The translations under genes were made by a program, and so were the position numbers. A stretch of DNA of 64,000 bases from Calliopsis andreniformis (taxonomy: Eukaryota; Arthropoda; Insecta; Hymenoptera; Andrenidae), in NCBI RefSeq assembly GCF_051401765.1, contig NW_027480599.1, positions 1-64,000 on the forward strand, read 5' to 3'. The notes under the pieces are model-generated. The model was not told the origin of the DNA. It did no database searches and saw only the letters and a list, made by a program, of their open reading frames with translations. Shown piece after piece: positions 36,901 to 50,300 of the stretch (positions are counted from its first letter, which is position 1; each line of letters starts with the position of its first letter).

Positions 36901-38540
36901 CTCAATCCTCAATTCTCAACCCTCAATCCTCAATCTTCAGTCCTCAAACCTCAATCCTCAACCCTCAGTCCTCGTCCTCAATCCTCAAACCTCAATCCTC
37001 AATCCTCAATCTTCAATCCTCAATACTAAATCTTCAATCCTCAATCCTCAATCCTCAATCCTCAATCCTCAATTCTCAATATTCAACACACAACCCTCAA
37101 CTATCAATACTCAATACTCAACCATCAATCCTCAATTCTCAGTACTCAATAGAATATCCTGAATTCTCAGGATTCTACACTCAATCCACAATATTCAATC
37201 ATCAGATCTCAAACCTCAAACATCAATCCTCAACACTCAATCCTCAAACGTCTGTCCTCAATCACCAGTACTCAATCTCCAATCCTCAATCCTCAATCCT
37301 CAATTCTCAATCCTCAATCCTCAATCCTCAATCCTGAATCCTCAACCCTCAATCCTCAACCCTCAGTCCTCATCCCCAATCCTCAATCCTCAATTCTCAA
37401 TCGTCAATCCTCAATCCTCAATCCTCAATCCTCAATCGTCAATCTACAATCCTCAATCCTCAATCCTCAATCCTCAAACCTCAATCCTCAATCCTCAACC
37501 CTCAATCCTCAACCCTCAGTCCTCATCCTCAATCCTCAATCCTCAATCTTCAATCCTCAATCCCCAATCCTCAATCTTCAATGCTCAGCCCTCAGTCCTC
37601 AATCCTCAATCCTCAACCCTCAGTCCTCGTCCTCAATCCTCAAACCTCAATTCTCAATCCTCAATACTCAATCCTCAATATTCAATCCTCAATACTCATT
37701 CTTCAATCATCAATCCTCAATCCTCAATCCTCATTCCTCAATCCTCAATCCTTCATCCTCATTCCTCAATCCCCAATCCTCAATCTTCAATACTCAACGC
37801 TCACTCCTCAATCCTCAATCCTCAATCCTCAGTCCTCAAACCTCAAACCTGAACCCTCAGTCCTCATCCTCAATCCTCAATCCTCAATCATCAATCCTCA
37901 ATCCCTAATACTCAATTTTCAATGCTCAGTCCTCAATCGTCAATCCTAAGACCTCAACCCTCAACACTCAATGCTCTGTCCGCAAACCTCAATCCTCAAT
38001 ACTCAATCCTGAATACTCTACCTTCAATCGTCAATCCCCAATGCTCAACGTTCAATCCTCAATCCTCAATCCTCAATCCTCAAACCTCAGTCTTCAGACC
38101 TCAATCCTCAACCCTCAGACCTCATACTCAACCCTCAATACTCAATCCTCAATCCCCAATATTCAATCCTCTATACTCAATCTTCAATCCTCAATCCTCA
38201 ATCCTCAATCCTCAACCCTCAGTCCTCAATCCTCAATCCTCAATCCTCAATCTTCAATCCTCAATTCACAATCTTGAATCCTCAATCCTCAATCCTCAAT
38301 CCTCAATCTTCAATCGTCAATACCCAATCCTCAATCGTCAGTACTCTATCCTCAATCCTCAATCCTGAATCCTCAATCCTCAATTCTCAACCCTCAATCC
38401 TCAATCTTCAGTCCTCAAACCTCAATCCTCAACCCTCAGTCCTCGTCCTCAATCCTCAAACCTCAATCCTCAATCCTCAATCTTCAATCCTCAATACTAA
38501 ATCTTCAATCCTCAATCCTCAATCCTCAATCCTCAATCCT
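33990..38540 (+). repeat. 4,551-bp HOR, copy 1
   Basis: Four H1 cores lie at 34133, 35046, 36272 and 37150, spaced 913, 1,226 and 878 bp apart, followed by a stretch without a core. Each core is followed by the ordered variants CTCTTCC, CAACAATCC, CAGTCTGC and CTCTGTCC, so the unit is built from about 0.9-1.2-kb subunits. All markers checked recur 4,551 bp later. Confidence 0.9.
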
Positions 38541-41500
38541 CAATCCTCAATCTTCAATCCTCAATACTAAATCTTCTATCCTCAATCCTCAATCCTCAAT
38601 CCACAATTCTCAATATTCAACACACAACCCTCAACTATCAATACTCAATACCCAACCATCAATCCTCAATTCTCAGTACTCAATAGAATATCCTGAATTC
38701 TCAGGATTCTACACTCAATCCACAATATTCAATCATCAGATCTCAAACCTCAAACATCAATCCTCAACACTCAATCCTCAAACGTCAGTCCTCAATCTTC
38801 AATCCTCAATCCTCAATCCTCAATCCTCAATCCTCAATTCTCAATCCTCAATCCTCAATCCTTAATCTTCAATTCTCAATCCCCAATCCTCAATCCTCAG
38901 TTCTCAAACCTCAATCCTCAACCCTCAGACCTCTTCCTCAATCCTCAATCCTCAATCCTGAATCCTCAACCTTCAATCCTCAATACTCAATCTTCAATCC
39001 TCGATCCTCAATCCTCAATCGTCAATCCTAAATCCTCACTCCTCAATCCTCTATCCTCAATCTTCAATCAACAATCCTCACTCCTCAAACCTCGACCCTC
39101 AACACTCAGTCCTCATCCTCAATCCTCAATCCTCAGTCTGCAATCCTCAATCCTTGATCCCTAATACTCAATCTTCAATCCTCAGTCCTCAATCCTCACT
39201 CCTAAATCCTCAATCCTCAATCCTCAATACTCTGTCCTCAAACCTCAATCCTCCACCCTCAGTCCTCGTCCTCAACTCTCAACACTCAACACTCAATCCT
39301 CAATCCTCAAACATCAATACTCAATCTTCAATCCTCAATCCTCAATCCTCAATCCTCAATCCTCAATCCTCAACCCTCACTCCTCAATCTTCAGTCCTCA
39401 AACCTCAATCCTCAACCCTCAGTCCTCGTCCTCAATCCTCAAACCTCAATCCTCAATCGTCAATCTTCAATCCTCAATACTAAATCTTCAATCCTCAATC
39501 CTCAACCCTCAATTCTCAATTCTCAATATTCAACACACAACCCTCAACTATCAATACTCAATACTCAACCATCAATCCTCAATTCTCAGTACTCAATAGA
39601 ATATCCTGAATTCTCAGGATTCTACACTCAATCCACAATATTCAATCATCAGATCTCAAACCTCAAACATCAATCCTCAACACTCAATCCTCAAACGTCA
39701 GTCCTCAATCTTCAATCCTCAATCCTCAATCCTCAATCCTCAATCCTCAATCCTCAATCCTCAATCTTCAATCCTTAATCTTCAGTCCTCAATCCCCAAT
39801 CCTCAACCCTCAGTCCTCAAACCTCAATCCTCAACCCTCAGACCTCTTCCTCAATCCTCAATCCTCAATCCTGAATCCTCAATCTTCAATCCTCAATACT
39901 CAATCTTCAATCCTCGATCCTCAATCCTCAATCGTCAATCCTAAATCCTCACTCCTCAATCCTCTATCCTCAATCTTCAATCAACAATCCTCATTCCTCA
40001 AACCTCGATCCTCAACACTCAGTCCTCATCCTCAATCCTCAATCCCCAGTCTGCAATCCTCAATCCTTAATCCCTAATCCTCAATCTTCAATCCTCAGTC
40101 CTCAATCCTCACTCCTAAATCCTCAATCCTCAATCCTCAATACTCTGTCCTCAAACCTCAATCCTCCACCCTCAGTCCTCGTCCTCAACTCTCAACACTC
40201 AACCCTCAATCCTCAATCCTCAAACATCAATACTCAATATTCAATCCTCAATCCTAAATCCTCACTCCTCAATCCTCAATCCTCAATCTTCAATCAACAA
40301 TCCTCATTCCTCAAACCTCGATCCTCAACACTCAGTCCTCATCCTCAATCCTCAATCCTCAGTCTGCAATCCTCAATCCTTAATCCCTAATCCTCAATTT
40401 TCAATCCTCAGTCCTCAATCCTCAATCTTAAATCCTCAATCCTCAATCATCAATACTCTGTCCTCAAACCTCAATCCTCCATCCTCAGTCCTCGTCCTCA
40501 ACTCTCAACACTCAACCCTCAATCCTCAATCCTCGAACATCAATACTCAATCTTCAGTCCTCAATCCTCAATCCTCAATCCTCAATCCTCAACCCTCAAT
40601 CCTCAATCTTCAGTCCTCAAACCTCAATCCTCAACCCTCAGTCCTCGTCCTCAATCCTCAAACCTCAATCCTCAATCCTCAATCTTCAATCCTCAATACT
40701 AAATCTTCAATCCTCAATCCTCAATCCTCAATCCTCAATCCTCAATTCTCAATATTCAACACACAACCCTCAACTATCAATACTCAATACTCAACCATCA
40801 ATCCTCAATTCTCAGTACTCAATAGAATATCCTGAATTCTCAGGATTCTACACTCAATCCACAATATTCAATCATCAGATCTCAAACCTCAAACATCAAT
40901 CCTCAACACTCAATCCTCAAACGTCAGTCCTCAATCTTCAATCCTCAATCCTCAATCCTCAATCCTCAATCCTCAATCCTCAATCCTCAATCCTCAATCC
41001 TTAATCTTCAATCCTCAATCCCCAATCCTCAATCCTCAGTCCTCAAACCTCAATCCTCAACCCTCAGACCTCTTCCTCAATCCTCAATCCTCAATCCTGA
41101 ATCCTCAATCTTCAATCCTCAATCCTAAATCCTCACTCCTCAATCCTCAATCCTCAATCTTCAATCAACAATCCTCATTCCTCAAACCTCGATCCTCAAC
41201 ACTCGGTCCTCATCCTCAATCCTCAATCCTCAGTCTGCAATCCTCAATCCTTAATCCCTAATCCTCAATCTTCAATCCTCAGTCCTCAATCCTCAATCTT
41301 AAATCCACAATCCTCAATCATCAATACTCTGTCCTCAAACCTCAATCCTCCACCCTCAGTCCTCGTCCTCAACTCTGAACACTCAACCCTCAATCCTCAA
41401 TCCTCGAACATCAATACTCAATCTTCAGTCCTCAATCCTCAATCCTCAATCCTCAATCCTCAATTCTCAACCCTCAATCCTCAATCTTCAGTCCTCAAAC

Positions 41501-43091
41501 CTCAATCCTCAACCCTCAGTCCTCGTCCTCAATCCTCAAACCTCAATCCTCAATCCTCAATCTTCAATCCTCAATACTAAATCTTCAATCCTCAATCCTC
41601 AATCCTCAATCCTCAATCCTCAATTCTCAATATTCAACACACAACCCTCAACTATCAATACTCAATACTCAACCATCAATCCTCAATTCTCAGTACTCAA
41701 TAGAATATCCTGAATTCTCAGGATTCTACACTCAATCCACAATATTCAATCATCAGATCTCAAACCTCAAACATCAATCCTCAACACTCAATCCTCAAAC
41801 GTCTGTCCTCAATCACCAGTACTCAATCTCCAATCCTCAATCCTCAATCCTCAATTCTCAATCCTCAATCCTCAATCCTCAATCCTGAATCCTCAACCCT
41901 CAATCCTCAACCCTCAGTCCTCATCCCCAATCCTCAATCCTCAATTCTCAATCGTCAATCCTCAATCCTCAATCCTCAATCCTCAATCGTCAATCTACAA
42001 TCCTCAATCCTCAATCCTCAATCCTCAAACCTCAATCCTCAATCCTCAACCCTCAATCCTCAACCCTCAGTCCTCATCCTCAATCCTCAATCCTCAATCT
42101 TCAATCCTCAATCCCCAATCCTCAATCTTCAATGCTCAGCCCTCAGTCCTCAATCCTCAATCCTCAACCCTCAGTCCTCGTCCTCAATCCTCAAACCTCA
42201 ATTCTCAATCCTCAATACTCAATCCTCAATATTCAATCCTCAATACTCATTCTTCAATCATCAATCCTCAATCCTCAATCCTCATTCCTCAATCCTCAAT
42301 CCTTCATCCTCATTCCTCAATCCCCAATCCTCAATCTTCAATACTCAACGCTCACTCCTCAATCCTCAATCCTCAATCCTCAGTCCTCAAACCTCAAACC
42401 TGAACCCTCAGTCCTCATCCTCAATCCTCAATCCTCAATCATCAATCCTCAATCCCTAATACTCAATTTTCAATGCTCAGTCCTCAATCGTCAATCCTAA
42501 GACCTCAACCCTCAACACTCAATGCTCTGTCCGCAAACCTCAATCCTCAATACTCAATCCTGAATACTCTACCTTCAATCGTCAATCCCCAATGCTCAAC
42601 GTTCAATCCTCAATCCTCAATCCTCAATCCTCAAACCTCAGTCTTCAGACCTCAATCCTCAACCCTCAGACCTCATACTCAACCCTCAATACTCAATCCT
42701 CAATCCCCAATATTCAATCCTCTATACTCAATCTTCAATCCTCAATCCTCAATCCTCAATCCTCAACCCTCAGTCCTCAATCCTCAATCCTCAATCCTCA
42801 ATCTTCAATCCTCAATTCACAATCTTGAATCCTCAATCCTCAATCCTCAATCCTCAATCTTCAATCGTCAATACCCAATCCTCAATCGTCAGTACTCTAT
42901 CCTCAATCCTCAATCCTGAATCCTCAATCCTCAATTCTCAACCCTCAATCCTCAATCTTCAGTCCTCAAACCTCAATCCTCAACCCTCAGTCCTCGTCCT
43001 CAATCCTCAAACCTCAATCCTCAATCCTCAATCTTCAATCCTCAATACTAAATCTTCAATCCTCAATCCTCAATCCTCAATCCTCAATCCT
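38541..43091 (+). repeat. 4,551-bp HOR, copy 2
   Basis: This is the tandem partner of copy 1, with H1 cores at 38684, 39597, 40823 and 41701. The only difference I noticed in the stretches compared is CTTCGAACATC (near 36850) against CCTCGAACATC (near 41401). The rarer variants TTGATCCC and AATCTTCTATCC are shared. The near identity suggests a recent duplication or an assembly effect. Confidence 0.9.
41450..42920 (+). repeat. 1,471-bp tandem unit, copy 1 (inside the 4,551-bp HOR)
   Basis: Markers in this unit recur 1,471 bp later, including H1 (41701/43172), CAATTCTCAACC (41461/42932) and AATACTAAATC (41573/43044). The unit overlaps the right end of the second 4,551-bp copy, so the 1,471-bp duplication is a separate event. 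Confidence 0.86.
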
Positions 43092-44391
43092 CAATTCTCA
43101 ATATTCAACACACAACCCTCAACTATCAATACTCAATACTCAACCATCAATCCTCAATTCTCAGTACTCAATAGAATATCCTGAATTCTCAGGATTCTAC
43201 ACTCAATCCACAATATTCAATCATCAGATCTCAAACCTCAAACATCAATCCTCAACACTCAATCCTCAAACGTCTGTCCTCAATCACCAGTACTCAATCT
43301 CCAATCCTCAATCCTCAATCCTCAATTCTCAATCCTCAATCCTCAATCCTCAATCCTGAATCCTCAACCCTCAATCCTCAACCCTCAGTCCTCATCCCCA
43401 ATCCTCAATCCTCAATTCTCAATCGTCAATCCTCAATCCTCAATCCTCAATCCTCAATCGTCAATCTACAATCCTCAATCCTCAATCCTCAATCCTCAAA
43501 CCTCAATCCTCAATCCTCAACCCTCAATCCTCAACCCTCAGTCCTCATCCTCAATCCTCAATCCTCAATCTTCAATCCTCAATCCCCAAACCTCAATCTT
43601 CAATGCTCAGCCCTCAGTCCTCAATCCTCAATCCTCAACCCTCAGTCCTCGTCCTCAATCCTCAAACCTCAATTCTCAATCCTCAATACTCAATCCTCAA
43701 TATTCAATCCTCAATACTCATTCTTCAATCATCAATCCTCAATCCTCAATCCTCATTCCTCAATCCTCAATCCTTTATCCTCATTCCTCAATCCCCAATC
43801 CTCAATCTTCAATACTCAACGCTCACTCCTCAATCCTCAATCCTCAATCCTCAGTCCTCAAACCTCAAACCTGAACCCTCAGTCCTCATCCTCAATCCTC
43901 AATCCTCAATCATCAATCCTCAATCCCTAATACTCAATTTTCAATGCTCAGTCCTCAATCGTCAATCCTAAGATCTCAACCCTCAACACTCAATGCTCTG
44001 TCCGCAAACCTCAATCCTCAATACTCAATCCTGAATACTCTACCTTCAATCGTCAATCCCCAATGCTCAACGTTCAATCCTCAATCCTCAATCCTCAATC
44101 CTCAAACCTCAGTCTTCAGACCTCAATCCTCAACCCTCAGACCTCATACTCAACCCTCAATACTCAATCCTCAATCCCCAATATTCAATCCTCTATACTC
44201 AATCTTCAATCCTCAATCCTCAATCCTCAATCCTCAACCCTCAGTCCTCAATCCTCAATCCTCAATCCTCAATCTTCAATCCTCAATTCACAATCTTGAA
44301 TCCTCAATCCTCAATCCTCAATCCTCAATCTTCAATCGTCAATACCCAATCCTCAATCGTCAGTACTCTATCCTCAATCCTCAATCCTGAA
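42921..44391 (+). repeat. 1,471-bp tandem unit, copy 2
   Basis: This is the second copy of the preceding unit. Differences seen are CCCCAAACC for CCCCAATCC near 43585, CTTTATCC for CTTCATCC near 43770 and AGATCTC for AGACCTC near 43973, the last making an extra BglII site. It has the H1 core at 43172. Confidence 0.86.
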
Positions 44392-47300
44392 TCCTCAATC
44401 CTCAATCCTCAATCCTTAATCTTCAATCCTCAATCCCCAATCCTCAATCCTCAATCGCCAATCTACAATCCTCAATCCTCAATCCTCCATCCTCAATCCT
44501 CAATCCCCAATCCTCAATCCTCAACCCTCAATCCTCAACCCTCAGTCCTCATCCTCAAACCTCAATCCTCAGTCTTCAATCCTCAATCCTCAATCCTCAA
44601 TCCTCAATCCTCAATCCTCAATTCTCAATATTCAACACACAACCCTCAACTATCAATACTCAATACTCAACCATCAATCCTCAATTCTCAGTACTCAATA
44701 GAATATCCTGAATTCTCAGGATTCTACACTCAATCCACAATATTCAATCATCAGATCTCAAACCTCAAACATCAATCCTCAACACTCAATCCTCAAACGT
44801 CAGTCCTCAATCTTCAACCCTCAATCCTCAATCCTCAAACCTCAATCCTCAATCCTCAATCCTCAATCCTCAATCCTTAATCTTCAATCCTCAATCCCCA
44901 ATCCTCAATCCTCAGTCCTCAAACCTCAATCCTCAACCCTCAGACCTCTTCCTCAATCCTCAATCCTCAATCCTGAATCCTCAATCTTCAATCCTCAATA
45001 CTCAATCTTCTATCCTCGATCCTCAATCCTCAATCGTCAATCCTAAATCCTCACTCCTCAATCCTCTATCCTCAATCTTCAATCAACAATACTCATTCCT
45101 CAAACCTCGATCCTCAACACTCAGTCCTCATCCTCAATCCTCAATCCCCAGTCTGCAATCCTCAATTCTTAATCCCTAATCCTCAATCTTCAATCCTCAG
45201 TCCTCAATCCTCACTCCTAAATCCTCAATCCTCAATCCTCAATACTCTGTCCTCAAACCTCAATCCTCCACCCTCAGTCCTCGTCCTCAGCTCTCAACAC
45301 TCAACCCTCAATCCTCAATCCTCAAACATCAATACTCAATCTTCAATCCTCAATCCTCAATCCTCAATCCTCAATCTTCTATCCTCAACCATCAATCCTC
45401 AATCTTCAGACCTCAAACCTCAATCCTCAACCCTCAGTCCTCGTCCTCAATCCTCAACCCTCAATCCTCAATCCTCAATCTTCAATCATCAATACTAAAT
45501 CTTCAATCCTCAATCCTCAATCCTCAATCCTCAATTCTCAATCTTCAACACACAACCCTCAGCTATCAATACTCAATACTCAACCATCAATGCTCAATTC
45601 TCAATACTCAATAGAATATCCTGATTTCTCGGGATTCTACACTCAATCCACAATATTCAATAATCAGATCTCAAACCTCAAACATCAATCAACAGCACTC
45701 AATCCTCAAACGTCAGTCCTCAATCTTCAATCCTCAATCCTCAATCCTCAATCCTCAATCCTCAATCTTCAATCCTCAATCCTCAATCCTCAATCCTCAA
45801 TCCTCACTCCTTAATCCCCAATCCTCAATCTTCAATCCTCAATCCTCAATCCTCAATCCTCAATCCATAATCCTCAGTCCTCAGTCCTCAATCCTCAATC
45901 CTCAACCCTCAGTCCTCGTCCTCAATCCTCAAACCTCAACCATCAATCCCCAATAATCAATATCCAACCCTACATCCTCAAACCTCAATCCTCAATCCTC
46001 AACCCTCAACCTTCAATCCTCGATCCCCAAACCTCAAACTTCAATCCTCAATCCTCAATCCTCAATCCTCAATCCTCAATCCTCAATGCTCAATCGTCAA
46101 TCCTCAATCCTCAATCCTCAGTCTTCAAACCTCAATCCTCAACCCTCAGTCCTCATCGTCAATCCTCAGACCTCAATCCCCAATACTCAAACTTCAATCC
46201 TCAATAATCAATCTCCAATCCTACATCCTCAAACCTCAATCCTCAATCCTCAATCCTCAATCTTCAATTCTCAATCCCCAAACCTCAACCTTCAATTCTC
46301 AATCCTCAATCCTCAATCCCCAATCCTCAATTATCAACACACAACCCTCAACCATCAATCGTCAATACTCAACCATCAACACTCATTCCTCAATACACAA
46401 TAGAATATCCTGAACTCTCAGGTCTCAATACTCAATCCACAGTATTCAATCATTATATCTCAATCCTCAAACGTCATTCCTCAACACTCAATCCTCAAAC
46501 CTCAGTCCTCAATCCTCAATCCTCAATCCTCAATCCTCAATTCTCAATCCTCAATCCTCTATCCGCAATCCTCAATCCTCAGTCCTCAATTCTCAATATT
46601 CAACACACAACCCTCAACTATCAATACTCAATACTCAACCATCAATGCTCAATTCTCAATACTCAATAGAATATCCTGAATTCTCAGGATTCTACACTCA
46701 ATCCACAATATTCAATCATCAGATCTCAAACCTGAAACATCAATCAACAGCACTCAATCCTCAAACGTCAGTCCTCAATCTTCAATCCTCAATCCTCAAT
46801 CCTCAATCCTCAATCCTCAATCCTCAATCCTCAATCCTCACTCCTCAATCCTTAATCTTCAATCCTCAATCCCCAATCCTCAATCTTCAATCCTCAATCC
46901 TCAATCCTCAATCCTCAATCCACAATCCTCAGTCCTCAGTCCTCAATCCCCAATCCTCAACCCTCAGTCCTCGTCCTCAATCCTCAACCCTCAATCCTCA
47001 ATCCTCAATCCTCAGTCTTCAAACCTTAATCCTCAACCCTCAGTCCTCATCCTCAATGCTCAGTCCTCAATCCCCAATCCTCAATCTTCAATCCTCAATA
47101 ACCAATCTCCAATCCTACATCCTCAAACCTCAATACTCAATCCTCAATCCTCAATCTTCAATCCTCAATCCCCAAACCTCAACTTTCAATCCTCAATCCT
47201 CAATCCTCAGTCCTCAATCCTCAATCCTCAATGCTTAGTCCTCAACCCTCAATCCTCAATCCTCAGTCCTCAAACCTCAATCCTCAACCCTCAGTCCTCG

Positions 47301-50300
47301 TACTCAACACTCAACCCTCAATCCTCAATCCTCAACCTTCAATACTCAATCTTCAATCCTCAATCCTCAATCCTCAATCCTCAATCCTCAATCCCCAATC
47401 CTCAATCTTCAGTCCTCAAACCTCAATCCTCAATCCTCAATCCTCAATAATCAATCTTCAATTCTCAATTCTCTATCATCAATACTCAATCCTCAATCCT
47501 CAACACTCAATCGTCAATCCTTAATTTTCAACACACAACCCTCAACCATCAATCCTCAATACTCAACCATCAATCCTCGTTCCTCAATACTCAATACAAA
47601 ATCCTGAATTCACAGGGCTCAATACACAATCCACAATGTTCAATCATCAAACCTCAATCCTCAAACATCAATCCTCAACACTCAATCCTCAAACCTCAGT
47701 CCTCAATCTTCAATCTTCAATCCTCAATCCCCAATCCTCAATCTTCAATCCTCAATCCTCAATCGTCAATCTACAATCCTCAATCCTCAATCCTCAATCC
47801 TCAATCCTCAATCCGCAATCCTCAATCCTCAATCCTCAACCCTCAATCCTCAAACCTCAGTCCTCATCCTCAATCCTCAATCCTCAATCGTCAATCGTTA
47901 ATCTTCAATACTCAATCACCAATACTCAATCTCCAATCCTCAATCCTCAATCCTCAATTCTCAATCCTCAATCCTCAATCCTCAATCCTCAATCCTCAAC
48001 CCTCAATCCTCAACCCTCAGTCCTCATCCTCAATCCTCAATCCTCAATCTTCAATCCTCAATACCTAATCCTCAATTTTCAATGCTCAGTCCTCAATCCT
48101 CAATCCTAAACCCTCAATCCTCAACCCTCAATCCTCTGTCCGCAAACCTCAATCCTCTAAACGCAATCCTGCATACTCTATCTTCAATCGTCAATCCCCA
48201 ATCCTCAATCCTCAATCCTCAGTCGTCAATCTACAATCCTCAATCCTCAATCCTCAATCCTCAATCCTCAATCCTCAATCCTCAATCCTCAACCCTCAAT
48301 CCTCAACCCTCAGTCCTCATCCTCAATCCTCAATCCTCAATCTTCAATCCTCAATCCCCAATCCTCAATCTTCAATGCTCAGTCCTCAACCCTCAATCCT
48401 AAATCCTCAATCCTCAATCCTCAATCGTCAATCCACAATCCTCAGCCCTCAGTCCTCAATCCTCAATCCTCAACCCTCAGTCCTCGTCCTCAATACTCAA
48501 ACCTCAATTCTCAATCCTCAATCCTCAATCCTCAATATTCAATCCTCAATACTCATTCTTCAATCCTCAATCCTCAATCCTCCATCCTCATTCCTCAATC
48601 CTCAATCCTTTATCCTCAATCCTCAATCCCCAATCCTCAATCTTCAATGCTCAACCCTCAATCCTCAATCCTCAATCCTCAGTCCTCAAACCTCAATCCT
48701 CAACCCTCAGACCTCTTCCTCAATCCTCAATCCTCAATCCTGAATCCTCAATCTTCAATCCTCAATCCTTAATCTTCAATCCTCAATCCCCAATCCTCAA
48801 TCTTCAATCCTCAATCCTCAATCCCCAATCCTCAATCTTCAATGCTCAGTCCTCAACCCTCAATCCTAAATCCTCAATCCTCAATCCTCAATCGTCAATC
48901 CACAATCCTCAGCCCTCAGTCCTCAATCCTCGATCGTCAATCCTCTACCCTCAATCCTCAATCCTGAGTGCTCAGTCCTCAAACCTCAATCCTCAACCCT
49001 CAGTCCTCATCATTAATCGTAAGTACTCAATCCTCAATCCTCAATCCTGAATCCTCAATCCTCAACCCTCAAACATCAAACATCAACCCTGAGACCTCGT
49101 CCTCAATACTCAACCCTCAACCCTCAACCCTCAATCCTCAAACATCAATACTCAATCTTCAATCCTCAATCCTCAATCCTCAATCCCCAATCCTCAATTA
49201 TCAACACACAACCCTCAACCATCAATCGTCAATACTCAACCATCAATACTCATTCCTCAATACACAATAGAATATCCTGAACTCTCAGGTCTCAATACTC
49301 AATCCACAGTATTCAATCATCATATCTCAATCCTCAAACGTCAATCCTCAACACTCAATCCTCAAACCTCAGTCCTCAATCCTCAATCCTCAATCCTCAA
49401 TCCTCAATCCTCAATCCTCAATCCTCGATCCTCAACGCTCAATCTTCAATCCTCTATAATCGATCTCCAATCCTACATCCTCAATGTTCAATCCTCAATC
49501 CCCAATCCTCAATCTACACTCCTCAATACTCAATCTTCAATCCTGAATCCGCATTCCTCAATACTCTGTCCTCAATCCTCAATCGTTAATCTTCAATCCT
49601 CAACCCGAATACTCAATCTTCAATCCTCAATCCTCAATCCTCAATCCTCAACCCTCAATCCTCAATTCTCAATATTCAACACACAACCCTCAGCTACCAA
49701 TACTCAATACTCAACCATCAATCCTCAATTCTCAATACCCAATAGAATATCCTGAATTCTCAGGATTCTACACTCAATCCACAATTTTCAGTCATCAGAT
49801 CTCAAACCTCAAACATCAATCCTCAACACTCAATCCTCAAACGTCAGCCCTCAATCTTCAATCCCCAATCATCAATCCTCAATCGTCAATCCTCAATCCT
49901 CAATGCTCAATCCCCAATCGTCAATCTACAATCCTCAATCCTCAATCCTCAATCCTCAATCCTCAGCCCTCAATCCTCAATCCTCAACCCTCAGTCCTCG
50001 TCATCAATCGTCAAACATCAATTTTCAGTGCTCAATCCTGAATCCTCAATCTTCAATCCTCAATCCTCAATCCTTATTCCTCAATCCTCAATCCCCAATC
50101 CTCAATCTTCAATACTCAATCCTCACTCCTCAATCCTCAATCCTCAGTCCTCAATCCTCAGTCCTCCAACCTCAATCCTCAACCCTCAGACCTCGTCCTC
50201 AATTCTCAACCCTCAACCCTCAACCCTCAATCCTCAAACATCAATACTCAACCTTCAATCCTCAATCCTCAATCCTCAATCCCCAATCCTCAATTATCAA

